Below, piece after piece: positions 26,597-34,102 of a DNA stretch of 64,000 bases; within the stretch, counting starts at the first letter, position 1; each line of letters begins with the position of its first letter. The notes below the pieces were generated by a model that worked only from the letters and a program-made list of their open reading frames with translations, was not told the origin of the DNA and searched no databases. The stretch is from CAVSMC01 sp963798655. GTDB taxonomy: Bacteria; Pseudomonadota; Gammaproteobacteria; Burkholderiales; Casimicrobiaceae. Location of the stretch: NCBI GenBank assembly GCA_963798655.1, contig CAWCUH010000003.1:372001-436000 (forward strand), read 5' to 3'. The position numbers and the translations under genes were made by a program.

Positions 26597-27789
26597 GGCA
26601 GGGTTGCGGCGTACAGGACGTTACGAAGCGGGACCACCGACTCGTACGTGCGATAGCGGATCGAGTCGCAGATCGTCGGCGGGTTGTAGTACGGCGCCGG
26701 GCAGGCCGCCTGCGGCAGCACGATCCGGCTCTGGCAGGTCGCGTCGTTCGCCGCGCAATTGAACAGCACGACCGGCGGGCGCACGCCGGCGACCAGCGAC
26801 GCATCCTTGAGGTCGGGCTCGTCGCTGCGCACGACGACGGCGATGCGCACGGCGAGGATGCTGTTCAGCACCTGCTGCGCGTTGGGGAGCAACGGATTGC
26901 GAAGGTTGGTGTCGCTGTAGTCGAATCCGTTGCCGCACGGGTCGCCGCTCAGCGCCGGCGTCGTCGCCGGCGTCCAGCAGTCGATGATCTGGTCGTTGTT
27001 GGTGTCGATGCCGTACTGCGCCTTCATCAGCACGATGTTCTGCGCGAGCGGATTCGGGACCGGCGCGGCCGCGAACAAATCGGTACTGCGAAGCTGCGCG
27101 TTCGAGATGTCGTACTGGACGCGCGTCGACAGTCCCATCGGCCCGAGATTCAGAAGGCGCGCCGGAGCCGCACGCGTGTAGGTGAGCGTCACCGGGTCGT
27201 GCGCGAGCGTCACGCGCCCTTGCGCGTCGGGCGCGGTTGCGTTGGTGATTCGCGTCATCGTGCAGCGCCCGCTGCCGTCGTTCGCCATGACGATGACGCG
27301 GTAGGGCGTGACGTTCGGCGGCGGCGACGAGAAGCCGGTCGGCGACTGCACGACGAAGTCCGCGCCGGGCACAGCGTCGGCGGTGAAGTCGACCGGCCAC
27401 ACGACGCGCGGCGCGGCGCTCATGATCGTGATGAAGCTTTCCGATTGACCATCCGGGCTGCCCTGGTCGGTGATCAGCACGGGAATCGGGCGCAGCGTCC
27501 AGTCGGGAACCCCGGCCTCGGTTAGCTGGCAGCCGACGAGATCGGCGGCCGAGATCGAGTAGCCGTTACCGCCCTGGCTCGCGTCGTGCGCGAGGATGAA
27601 CTGGCTGAACAGGCCCGTCACCTGAGCGTCCGACGTGCCGACGGTCATCCGCTTGTAGCGCTCCGCAGCCGAGAACAGGTTGTAAATCACGAGCACGACC
27701 AGCAGGCCGATGAGGATGCCGATCATCGTTTCGACAAGGCCGAAGCCGCGCTGCCGATCGTTACCGCCGCGTTGGCGAACGTGCGACAT
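26593..27789 (-). CDS. pilW: type IV pilus minor pilin PilW
   Basis: A 398-residue minor pilin. The class III-type leader ends RQRGFGLVETMIGILIGLLVV, with the G-F cleavage site near residue 14 and Glu5 of the mature protein present. A long C-terminal globular domain follows, with several cysteines and segments such as PVLITDQGSPDGQSESFI and IVLMKAQYGIDTNNDQIIDCW, which are typical of PilW. The start chosen overlaps the pilV stop as ATGA; an upstream in-frame ATG (28059) reads through pilV and is rejected. The stop overlaps pilX. Confidence 0.9.
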   Translation of the reverse strand: MSHVRQRGGNDRQRGFGLVETMIGILIGLLVVLVIYNLFSAAERYKRMTVGTSDAQVTGLFSQFILAHDASQGGNGYSISAADLVGCQLTEAGVPDWTLRPIPVLITDQGSPDGQSESFITIMSAAPRVVWPVDFTADAVPGADFVVQSPTGFSSPPPNVTPYRVIVMANDGSGRCTMTRITNATAPDAQGRVTLAHDPVTLTYTRAAPARLLNLGPMGLSTRVQYDISNAQLRSTDLFAAAPVPNPLAQNIVLMKAQYGIDTNNDQIIDCWTPATTPALSGDPCGNGFDYSDTNLRNPLLPNAQQVLNSILAVRIAVVVRSDEPDLKDASLVAGVRPPVVLFNCAANDATCQSRIVLPQAACPAPYYNPPTICDSIRYRTYESVVPLRNVLYAATLP

Positions 27790-28268
27790 CAGTTCGCTCC
27801 TATCGTGGCCGCGGTCATGTACTGGTGCGCGTGCAAGTCGTCGATCGGGCCGGTTTCGCCAGGGCCCTTCCAGCGGATCGTGATCGCAACGTCGCTGCTG
27901 GTAGCGGTCGGCCCGGGAGTCACCACGACTTCCTGCGTGAGCGCGGTCGCATTGGGCAGCCGCTGCTCGACCAGCGTCTTGAACTCGACATAGCCGGCGC
28001 CGCCGACGCCGCTGGCGAATCGCGCGACGAGGTTGCCCGGCGTGCGGTCGGCGATCCACATGTTGCCGATGAGCGTGTCGGCGAGGAACACCGCCTCGCC
28101 GCGGAACTTCGCGTCGTCGACGTTCTGCATCGAGCGGGCGAGCAGCCCGATCGAGCCGAGGATCGCGAAGGCGACGATGAGGACCGAAATGAGCGCCTCG
28201 AGCAGGAACGAGCCCGACTGGTGCGATGGCGTTGCAGGAATCTTGGTCATGATGTTCGAACGTTGCAT
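27789..28268 (-). CDS. pilV: type IV pilus minor pilin PilV
   Basis: A pilin-like protein of about 159 residues with the leader HQSGSFLLEALISVLIVAFAILG. The glycine before SFLLEALI is the prepilin peptidase site. VEFKTLVEQRLPNA and VAITIRWKGPGE match the beta-strand end of PilV proteins. ATG 28268 begins 2 bases after the upstream fimT stop. ATG 28250 would remove six residues and is equally possible; neither has a clear RBS, so coupling is likely. Confidence 0.87.
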   Translation of the reverse strand: MQRSNIMTKIPATPSHQSGSFLLEALISVLIVAFAILGSIGLLARSMQNVDDAKFRGEAVFLADTLIGNMWIADRTPGNLVARFASGVGGAGYVEFKTLVEQRLPNATALTQEVVVTPGPTATSSDVAITIRWKGPGETGPIDDLHAHQYMTAATIGAN

Positions 28269-28269
28269 G

Positions 28270-28830
28270 TCACGGGCCCAGCGCAACCGGGCAGCCCTTG
28301 GGATCGTCGGCCGGCCACGCCGGATCGCAAATCTTCACCCGCGCGCCGGCGATGCCCGGGTCGCCGACGACGACGAGCAGCCGGCGCGATCCGGTAACCG
28401 CAGCCATCGATACGTCCACCTGATCGAAGGGTGCGCTCGCGTCGGCGTTGCTCGCGGCGATCATGCCGAGCCCGCCGAACGTCACCGTCGTGTTGCCGGC
28501 GGGCCTCATCGCGAACTGCACGCGGTCGCTGCCCTGGCGGAAAACGTCCGAGCGAATGCGCGAGCCGTCGCTCACGAGAATCACGTCCCAGCCGCCGGTC
28601 AGCGTCGTGCTGTTGACGACGATCTCGACCTGGGTGTTGCGCCGGATCGCTTCGTATTGCGCGTAGCGCAGGCCGCTTGCAACGGACTCCGCGGCGCTCT
28701 GGATCTGCGAGTCGGCGAGCCAGACCGTGTACATCGGCATCGCGAGGATCGTCAGCAGCGCGGCGATCGCGAGCCCCACCATCATCTCGACGATGGTGAA
28801 CCCGTCGCAGCGCCGCGGGAGCTTCAGCAC
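28270..28830 (-). CDS. GspH/FimT family pseudopilin
   Basis: A 186-residue pseudopilin with prepilin leader CDGFTIVEMMVGLAIAALLTILAMPMY (G-F cleavage, Glu5). The GspH/FimT C-terminal fold has AAESVASGLRYAQYEAIRRN, GWDVILVSDG, VTFGGLGMI and VCDP-like VKICDPAW. The start is a GTG at 28830 with GAAGGA upstream, overlapping the pilE stop by seven bases. Longer in-frame starts read pilE in another frame. FimT-type proteins in competent bacteria can bind DNA at the pilus tip, and comEC elsewhere in the window makes such a role possible. Confidence 0.85.
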   Translation of the reverse strand: MLKLPRRCDGFTIVEMMVGLAIAALLTILAMPMYTVWLADSQIQSAAESVASGLRYAQYEAIRRNTQVEIVVNSTTLTGGWDVILVSDGSRIRSDVFRQGSDRVQFAMRPAGNTTVTFGGLGMIAASNADASAPFDQVDVSMAAVTGSRRLLVVVGDPGIAGARVKICDPAWPADDPKGCPVALGP

Positions 28831-29300
28831 GAACCGTCCTTCTTCAGCGCCCAGCATGGTCCCGGTGGCAGCGCCCAGCCCGCCGGAACGCTGGTCGTCG
28901 CCTTGTCGTTGCGCTCGGTCAGCGTGTAAGCGAAGCCCGGCATGTCGCCCGGCTTGCCCGTCATCGTCAATGTGTACGTGGTTGCCGTGCAAGCGATGCC
29001 GGCCCCGAAATGGCTCGCGGGATTGGCGTTGTAGCTGATCAACTTCCCCGGTGGTACGAGCACCTGCACGTGGCACACGCCGCCGTCGAGGTACGTGCGG
29101 TTGTCCATGAACCACTTTTCCATCTCCGTGCGCATGTCGCCCATCGCCGTCGTCGCGTCGATGATCTTGCTCCGGCGCACGTAATCGCCGTACATCGGCG
29201 TCGCGATCGCGGCGAGGATGCCGATGATCGCGACGACGACCATCAGCTCGAGCAGCGTGAAGCCAGCTTGCCGGCGCGCTGCCGGCGGGGTCGTTTGCAC
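28824..29300 (-). CDS. pilE: type IV pilin-like minor pilin PilE
   Basis: A 158-residue type IVa pilin. The short leader ends RRQAGFTLLELMVVVAIIGILAAIA with cleavage at G-F and Glu5 present. The Y-x-x-YVRRSKI segment and TEMEKWFMDNRTY are typical of PilE-type minor pilins. A C-terminal cysteine pair (CWALKKDGSC) may form the D-loop disulphide. The GTG start at 29300 follows a strong AGGGAGG; the ATG at 29327 has no RBS. It has its own candidate promoter upstream. Confidence 0.88.
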   Translation of the reverse strand: MQTTPPAARRQAGFTLLELMVVVAIIGILAAIATPMYGDYVRRSKIIDATTAMGDMRTEMEKWFMDNRTYLDGGVCHVQVLVPPGKLISYNANPASHFGAGIACTATTYTLTMTGKPGDMPGFAYTLTERNDKATTSVPAGWALPPGPCWALKKDGSC

Positions 29301-29325
29301 GTGAACCTCCCTTTGGAACGCCTGC

Positions 29326-29354
29326 ATTGTCAGGCCCGCTCAGGGGCGTCGCAA
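29326..29354 (-). promoter_or_regulatory. sigma-70-type promoter before pilE
   Basis: Read on the reverse strand, TTGCGA (29354-29349) and GACAAT (29331-29326) are separated by 17 bases. They lie 25 bases upstream of the pilE start, in the 195-base gap after the first fimT gene. This suggests pilE and the genes below can be transcribed independently. Confidence 0.5.
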
Positions 29355-29495
29355 TCGCGCCCGACCAGTGGGCCCTAGCCGGGAACGGGCGGTGCCGTCC
29401 AATGCGGTGGCCTGCCGCCGCCGGTCAACAACTGCCGCTGCACGAGGCCGGCCTCGGTACGCGCCGCTGTTTCGCTGCATGGCGGTCGGTGGCGG

Positions 29496-30071
29496 CTAAG
29501 GGCAGGGGATTGCCGTTTTCTGGATGCGCACGCGGCCGCTGTTGGCGAGCACGACCTGCACCTCGGACCGTCCGCTGAAGCAGACGCGCAACGTGCCCAT
29601 CTGCAGCGCGCCGTTCAGCTTGCGCGCCTGGCCGAGCGCCGTGTACGAAACATAGTCGTCGAGCGGCGCGTTGGCGCGCACGTAGACGCCTCGCGGCGCC
29701 GGGCCTTCCGCATGCAGAACCGGCTCGTCGGCGTCGACGTCGCCGTCGTGATCGCGGTCGACATGGAGCAGGAAGCCGCCATCCCAGGAGCCGCCCGTCG
29801 TGCAGGTACGCCCGTCGATCGATTTGCAGAGGTTCACCCGATACCCCTGCTTGATCGCTTCCGCGCGCGCTGCGTACATGCTCGTCGCGAGTGCCCGCGC
29901 CTCGTTGTCGACCTGGTAATCGGCGATCCAGCCGTAATAGACCGGCATCGCGATCACCGTGAGCAACGCGGCGATCGACAGTGCGATCAACAGCTCGACG
30001 AGCGTCGTGCCGCGCGCTCGATCACGCTCGTGCGGCCGCGCCTGCGCGGCGTTCCGCCAGCCTTTGTTCAT
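29496..30071 (-). CDS. fimT: GspH/FimT family pseudopilin (first of two)
   Basis: A 191-residue pseudopilin with leader RARGTTLVELLIALSIAALLTVIAMPVYY (G-T cleavage, Glu5). A GspH-like domain follows, with ALATSMYAARAEAIKQGYRVNLCKS, WDGGFLLHVDRDHDGDVD and TLRVCFSGRSEVQVVLANSGRVRIQ. The DRDHDGDVDADE stretch resembles a calcium-binding loop. The start at 30071 has GAGGAG at the right distance; an ATG at 30089 is less well supported. It is the first gene of the minor-pilin group and is divergent from the aromatic cluster. Confidence 0.87.
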   Translation of the reverse strand: MNKGWRNAAQARPHERDRARGTTLVELLIALSIAALLTVIAMPVYYGWIADYQVDNEARALATSMYAARAEAIKQGYRVNLCKSIDGRTCTTGGSWDGGFLLHVDRDHDGDVDADEPVLHAEGPAPRGVYVRANAPLDDYVSYTALGQARKLNGALQMGTLRVCFSGRSEVQVVLANSGRVRIQKTAIPCP

Positions 30072-30173
30072 CGCCGCTCCTCGGACCATCGGTTCGGACG
30101 CGAGCGTCGCGCAGACTGGCGCCGCCGGCCATTCGACGGGCGGCTCAGCCGGATGACCGAGCCGCCGGGGGTC

Positions 30174-30201
30174 TTGACAGTATTTATTTGAAGCTTAATA
30201 T
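30174..30201 (+). promoter_or_regulatory. promoter of the 2-aminobenzoyl-CoA cluster, likely MarR operator region
   Basis: A perfect TTGACA (30174-30179) and TAATAT (30196-30201) are 16 bases apart, in a strikingly AT-rich island (30180-30205). The island contains AAGCTT and AATATATT palindromes overlapping the -10. The MarR-family gene in the operon is the natural candidate to bind here. Confidence 0.7.
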
Positions 30202-30246
30202 ATTCATGTCGAAACAGCCCGGCCCGGCCGGCGAAGGCGGTCTGCG

Positions 30247-32571
30247 ATGCGGATCCTATGCGTGGGCGGCGGTGCGGCGGGCCTGTATTTCGCGCTGCTC
30301 GCGAAAAAGGCGGACACGCGGCGCGACATCACCGTCGTCGAGCGAAACCGTCCGTACGACACGTTCGGCTGGGGCGTCGTCTTCTCCGACCAGACGCTCG
30401 GTAATCTCGCGCGCGCCGACGCCGAGACGCATGCGCAGATCGCCGACGCGTTCTGTCACTGGGACGACATCGACGTCCATTTCGACGGCCGCACGGTCAC
30501 GTCGGGCGGTCACGGCTTCTGCGGCATCGGCCGCAAGCGCCTGCTGAACATCCTGCAGCGGCGGTGCGAAGCGCTCGGCGTGAAGCTCGTGTTCGAGACC
30601 GACGTCGCCGACGAAACGGCGTTCGGCCCGCAGGACCTGATCGTCGCGAGCGACGGCGTCAACAGCGCGCTGCGCTCGAAATACGCGGACGTGTTCGGCC
30701 CGACGATCGAGCGGCGCAAGTGCCGCTACATCTGGCTCGGCACACGGAAGCTCTTCGACGCGTTCACGTTCGCGTTCGAGAAGACCGAGTGGGGCTGGTT
30801 CCAGGCGCACGCGTACAAGTTCGACAGCGAAACCTCGACGTTCATCGTCGAGACGCCGGAGGACGTCTGGCGCGCGGCCGGTCTCGACCGGATGACGACC
30901 GACGAAGGGGTCGCCTTCTGCGAGCGGCTGTTCGCCCGCTATCTCGACGGCCATTCGCTGATGACGAACGCACGGCATCTGCGCGGCTCGGCGTGGATCA
31001 ATTTCCTGCGCATTGCGAATCGCACGTGGGTGAAGGCGGACGCCGGCGCGCCGATCGTGCTCGTCGGCGACGCCGCGCATACCGCGCACTTTTCCGTCGG
31101 CTCGGGCACGAAGCTCGCGCTCGAGGACGCGATCGCGCTGGCGGCGGCGATCGACGCCAACGCCGATCTGCGAAGCGCGCTCGCGACGTACGAGCGCGAA
31201 CGGATGGTCGAGGTGCTGAGGATCCAGAACGCCGCGCGCAACTCGACCGAATGGTTCGAGAGCGTCGATCGCTACACGCGCTTCGAAGCCGAGCAGTTCG
31301 CATACAGCCTGCTCACGCGCAGCCAACGGATCTCGCACGAGAACCTGCGCCTTCGCGATCGCGCATTCGTCGCCGGCGTCGAGCGCTGGTTCGCGCAGAA
31401 GAGCGCGCTGCTGGCGCAGCCGGTGCCGCCGATGTTCACGCCGTTCAGGCTGCGCGGCGTCACGATCCCGAACCGCGTCGTCGTCTCGCCGATGGCGCAG
31501 TACTCGTGCCGCGACGGCACGCCCGACGACTTCTACCTCGTGCACTTGGGCAGCCGCGCGCACGGCGGCGCAGGTCTCGTCTTCACCGAGATGACGTGCC
31601 CGTCGCCCGACGCGCGGATCACGCACGGCTGCGCCGGCATGTACAAGGCCGAGCATCGCGACGCGTGGAAGCGGATCGTCGATTACGTGCACGCACGCAC
31701 GCCGGCGAAGATCGGCCTGCAGCTCGGTCACGCGGGGCCGAAAGGCGCGACGCATCGTCCGTGGGAAGGCGGCGGCGGCGACGAGCCGATTCCGCGAGAC
31801 GGACCCGAGCCCGCCTGGCCGCTGATCGCGCCATCGCCGGTCGCGTACGGCGCGCGCAATCAGCTGCCGCGCGCGATGACGCGCGACGACATGGATCGCG
31901 TGAAAGCCGATTTCGTCCGCGCGGCGCGCTGGGGCGCGCAGTGCGGCTTCGACTGGCTCGAGCTCCACTGCGCGCACGGCTATCTGATGGCGGCGTTCAT
32001 CTCGCCGCTCACCAATCGGCGAACGGACGACTACGGCGGCTCGCTCGACAACCGCTGCCGGTATCCGCTCGAAGTGTTCGCCGCGATGCGCGCCGTCTGG
32101 CCCGCCGACCGGCCGATGTCGGTGCGCATCTCGGCGCACGACTGGGCGCCCGGCGGCAACACTGCGGATGATGCCGTCGCGATTGCCGCGATGTTCAAGG
32201 GGGCCGGCGCCGACCTGATCGACGTCTCGTCCGGACAGACGACGCGCGACGCGCAGCCGGTGTACGGACGCATGTACCAGACGCCGTTCGCCGACCGCAT
32301 CCGCAACGAGATCGGCATCGCGACGATGGCGGTCGGCGCGATCTTCGAGCCGGATCACGTGAACAGCATCATCATGGCGGGCCGCGCCGATCTCTGCGCG
32401 CTCGCGCGGCCGCATCTCGCCGACCCCTACTGGACGCTGCACGCCGCCGCGCAACTCGGCTATCGCGACATGCCGTGGCCCGTGCAGTACCTGACCGGCA
32501 AGACGCAGCTCGAGCGCAATCTCGAACGCGCTGCGCAGATGGCGGCCGATGTCGCCGAGGCGAACGGATGA
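30247..32571 (+). CDS. bifunctional 2-aminobenzoyl-CoA monooxygenase/reductase (salicylyl-CoA 5-hydroxylase/oxidoreductase type)
   Basis: A 774-residue fusion. Residues 1-390 form a flavin aromatic hydroxylase, with the FAD motif CVGGGAAGLYFALLAK, ASDGVNSALR near 137 and GDAAHTAHFSVGSGTKLALEDA near 278. From about 396 (MFTPFRLRGVTIPNRVVVSPM) an Old Yellow Enzyme-type reductase follows, with LGHAGPKGATHRPW, ELHCAHGYLMAAFISPLTN and RTDDYGGS. This architecture is known for the Azoarcus enzyme, which hydroxylates and reduces 2-aminobenzoyl-CoA to a non-aromatic product. Salicylyl-CoA as substrate is the main alternative. The CoA ligase, SDR, RidA and glutaryl-CoA dehydrogenase downstream fit anthranilate catabolism. 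Confidence 0.9.
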   Translation: MRILCVGGGAAGLYFALLAKKADTRRDITVVERNRPYDTFGWGVVFSDQTLGNLARADAETHAQIADAFCHWDDIDVHFDGRTVTSGGHGFCGIGRKRLLNILQRRCEALGVKLVFETDVADETAFGPQDLIVASDGVNSALRSKYADVFGPTIERRKCRYIWLGTRKLFDAFTFAFEKTEWGWFQAHAYKFDSETSTFIVETPEDVWRAAGLDRMTTDEGVAFCERLFARYLDGHSLMTNARHLRGSAWINFLRIANRTWVKADAGAPIVLVGDAAHTAHFSVGSGTKLALEDAIALAAAIDANADLRSALATYERERMVEVLRIQNAARNSTEWFESVDRYTRFEAEQFAYSLLTRSQRISHENLRLRDRAFVAGVERWFAQKSALLAQPVPPMFTPFRLRGVTIPNRVVVSPMAQYSCRDGTPDDFYLVHLGSRAHGGAGLVFTEMTCPSPDARITHGCAGMYKAEHRDAWKRIVDYVHARTPAKIGLQLGHAGPKGATHRPWEGGGGDEPIPRDGPEPAWPLIAPSPVAYGARNQLPRAMTRDDMDRVKADFVRAARWGAQCGFDWLELHCAHGYLMAAFISPLTNRRTDDYGGSLDNRCRYPLEVFAAMRAVWPADRPMSVRISAHDWAPGGNTADDAVAIAAMFKGAGADLIDVSSGQTTRDAQPVYGRMYQTPFADRIRNEIGIATMAVGAIFEPDHVNSIIMAGRADLCALARPHLADPYWTLHAAAQLGYRDMPWPVQYLTGKTQLERNLERAAQMAADVAEANG

Positions 32572-33347
32572 ATGCGCATCCGCTCGAAGGACGGCACGCG
32601 ATCGTCACGGGCGGCAACCGAGGCATCGGGCGTGCGATCGCCGCGCGTCTGGTCGCGGACGGTGCATCGGTATCGGTAGTCGGTCGCGACGAGGCGCGGC
32701 TTGCCGCGACCGCCGCCGAGCTCGGCCCCCGCTGCGACTGGCACGTCGCCGACGTCGGCGACGGCGCGTCGATCGATCGTGCGCTCGCACGCCTCGCCGA
32801 CATGCACCCCGACGTCGCGATCCTGGTCAACAACGCCGGTGTCGCGCACAGCGCGAAGTTCGCGGCGACCGACGATGCGCTGTGGGACGAGATGCTGCGC
32901 GTCAATCTCACCGGCGTGTTCCGCTGCACGCGCGCGGCGTTGCCGGCGATCAGCGCTGCCGCGCACGGGCGCATCGTCAACGTGGCGAGCACCGCGGGCC
33001 TCGTCGGCTATCCGTACGTGAGCGCCTATTGCGCGGCGAAGCACGGCGTCATCGGCTTCACGCGCGCGCTCGCCCTCGAGCTCGCCGCGAGCCGTGTCAC
33101 GGTGAACGCCGTGTGTCCGGGCTACACGGACACCGAGCTGGTCGACCGCGCCGTCGCGAAGATCGTTTCGAAGACGGGGCGTACCGCAGCCGAGGCGCGC
33201 GCCGAGCTCGCATCGCGCAATCCGCAGCGGCGGCTGGTCGATCCGGAAGAGGTCGCCGCAACCGTCGCGTGGCTGTGCCTTCCCGAATCGCAGTCGATCA
33301 CCGGTCAGGCGATCGCCGTCGCGGGCGGCGAGGTACTCACGGGATGA
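32568..33347 (+). CDS. short-chain dehydrogenase/reductase
   Basis: A 259-residue NAD(P)-dependent SDR with the glycine motif TGGNRGIGRAIA near the N-terminus and NNAGVAHS near 90. The catalytic Ser and YxxxK lie in NVASTAGL and YCAAKHG, and VNAVCPGYTDTELV follows. The ATG overlaps the stop of the monooxygenase/reductase, so it probably acts in the same pathway. A 3-hydroxyacyl-CoA or ring-hydroxyl dehydrogenation step is plausible, but the substrate cannot be read from sequence. The stop overlaps the MarR gene. Confidence 0.87.
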   Translation: MNAHPLEGRHAIVTGGNRGIGRAIAARLVADGASVSVVGRDEARLAATAAELGPRCDWHVADVGDGASIDRALARLADMHPDVAILVNNAGVAHSAKFAATDDALWDEMLRVNLTGVFRCTRAALPAISAAAHGRIVNVASTAGLVGYPYVSAYCAAKHGVIGFTRALALELAASRVTVNAVCPGYTDTELVDRAVAKIVSKTGRTAAEARAELASRNPQRRLVDPEEVAATVAWLCLPESQSITGQAIAVAGGEVLTG

Positions 33348-33892
33348 GCGCAGTGCACGACACGATCGATGCGCCCGCGGACGCCGAATCGCGGCTGGAC
33401 GACGCGCACCACGAGTCGCTGCGCCTGTGGCTGCGGCTTCTCACCTGCACGCTGATGATCGAGCGATGCGTGCGCAGCCGACTGCGCGAGCGCTTCGCGA
33501 CGACGCTGCCGCGGTTCGACCTGATGGCGCAGCTCGAGCGCGCGCCCGACGGGCTCAAGATGGGCGAGCTGTCGCGCCGGATGATGGTGACCGGCGGCAA
33601 CGTCACCGCGATCACCGATCAGCTCGTCGCGGAAGGCATGGTCGAGCGAGCGCCGATCGCCAGAGATCGACGTGCGTTCGCCGTGCGACTTACGAGCGCC
33701 GGGCGCCAGGCATTCGGCGCGATGGCGAAGGCGCACGAGCAATGGATCGAGCAGATGACTGCCGGCCTCGCGGCGGCGGACCGCGGCGAGCTGTACGCGC
33801 TGCTCGGCGCGCTGAAGACGTCGCTGCGCAACCGCGGCGACGAGGACGCTTCGCCCCGGACGCGGTCTCAAGCAGCGAAGGCCAGACGATGA
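33344..33892 (+). CDS. MarR family transcriptional regulator
   Basis: A 182-residue winged-helix regulator. The core is LPRFDLMAQLERAPDGLKMGELSRRMMVTGGNVTAITDQLVAEGMVER, then RDRRAFAVRLTSAGRQAF, the classic MarR wing. MarR proteins usually repress their own operon and release DNA when a phenolic or CoA-ester ligand binds. Lying inside the 2-aminobenzoyl-CoA operon, it likely controls the promoter at 30174-30201. It overlaps both neighbours by ATGA. Confidence 0.92.
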   Translation: MSAVHDTIDAPADAESRLDDAHHESLRLWLRLLTCTLMIERCVRSRLRERFATTLPRFDLMAQLERAPDGLKMGELSRRMMVTGGNVTAITDQLVAEGMVERAPIARDRRAFAVRLTSAGRQAFGAMAKAHEQWIEQMTAGLAAADRGELYALLGALKTSLRNRGDEDASPRTRSQAAKARR

Positions 33893-34086
33893 CGACGAGG
33901 CGACGGCGAAGAAGGCAATCCGCGCAAACGGCGATCGGCGCGGCGGTTCAGCTGCACGGTGCGCCCGGCGTACGCCGCGGCTCGATCGTCGAGTGGCTCT
34001 ATCGCGGGATACGCGCGCTTCGCATCCACGAGGGCGCGACGGACGTGCAGAAGCTCGTGATCGCGCGGACGCTCATTAGCGCGTAA
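33889..34086 (+). pseudogene. acyl-CoA dehydrogenase C-terminal remnant
   Basis: A 65-codon ORF reading VQLHGAPGVRRGS, VEWLYRGIRALRIHEG and ATDVQKLVIARTLI. This is clearly the last roughly 45 residues of an acyl-CoA dehydrogenase (family form VHGGxGVxRxxxVERLYRxIRALRIYEGATEVQ). An arginine-rich start of about 12 residues precedes it in place of the missing 330 residues. It overlaps the MarR stop by ATGA and precedes the CoA ligase by 16 bases. Internal deletion of a former operon member is the simplest explanation; expression of a short peptide is possible. Confidence 0.75.
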
Positions 34087-34102
34087 CCAGAGGAGGACCT
34101 GC

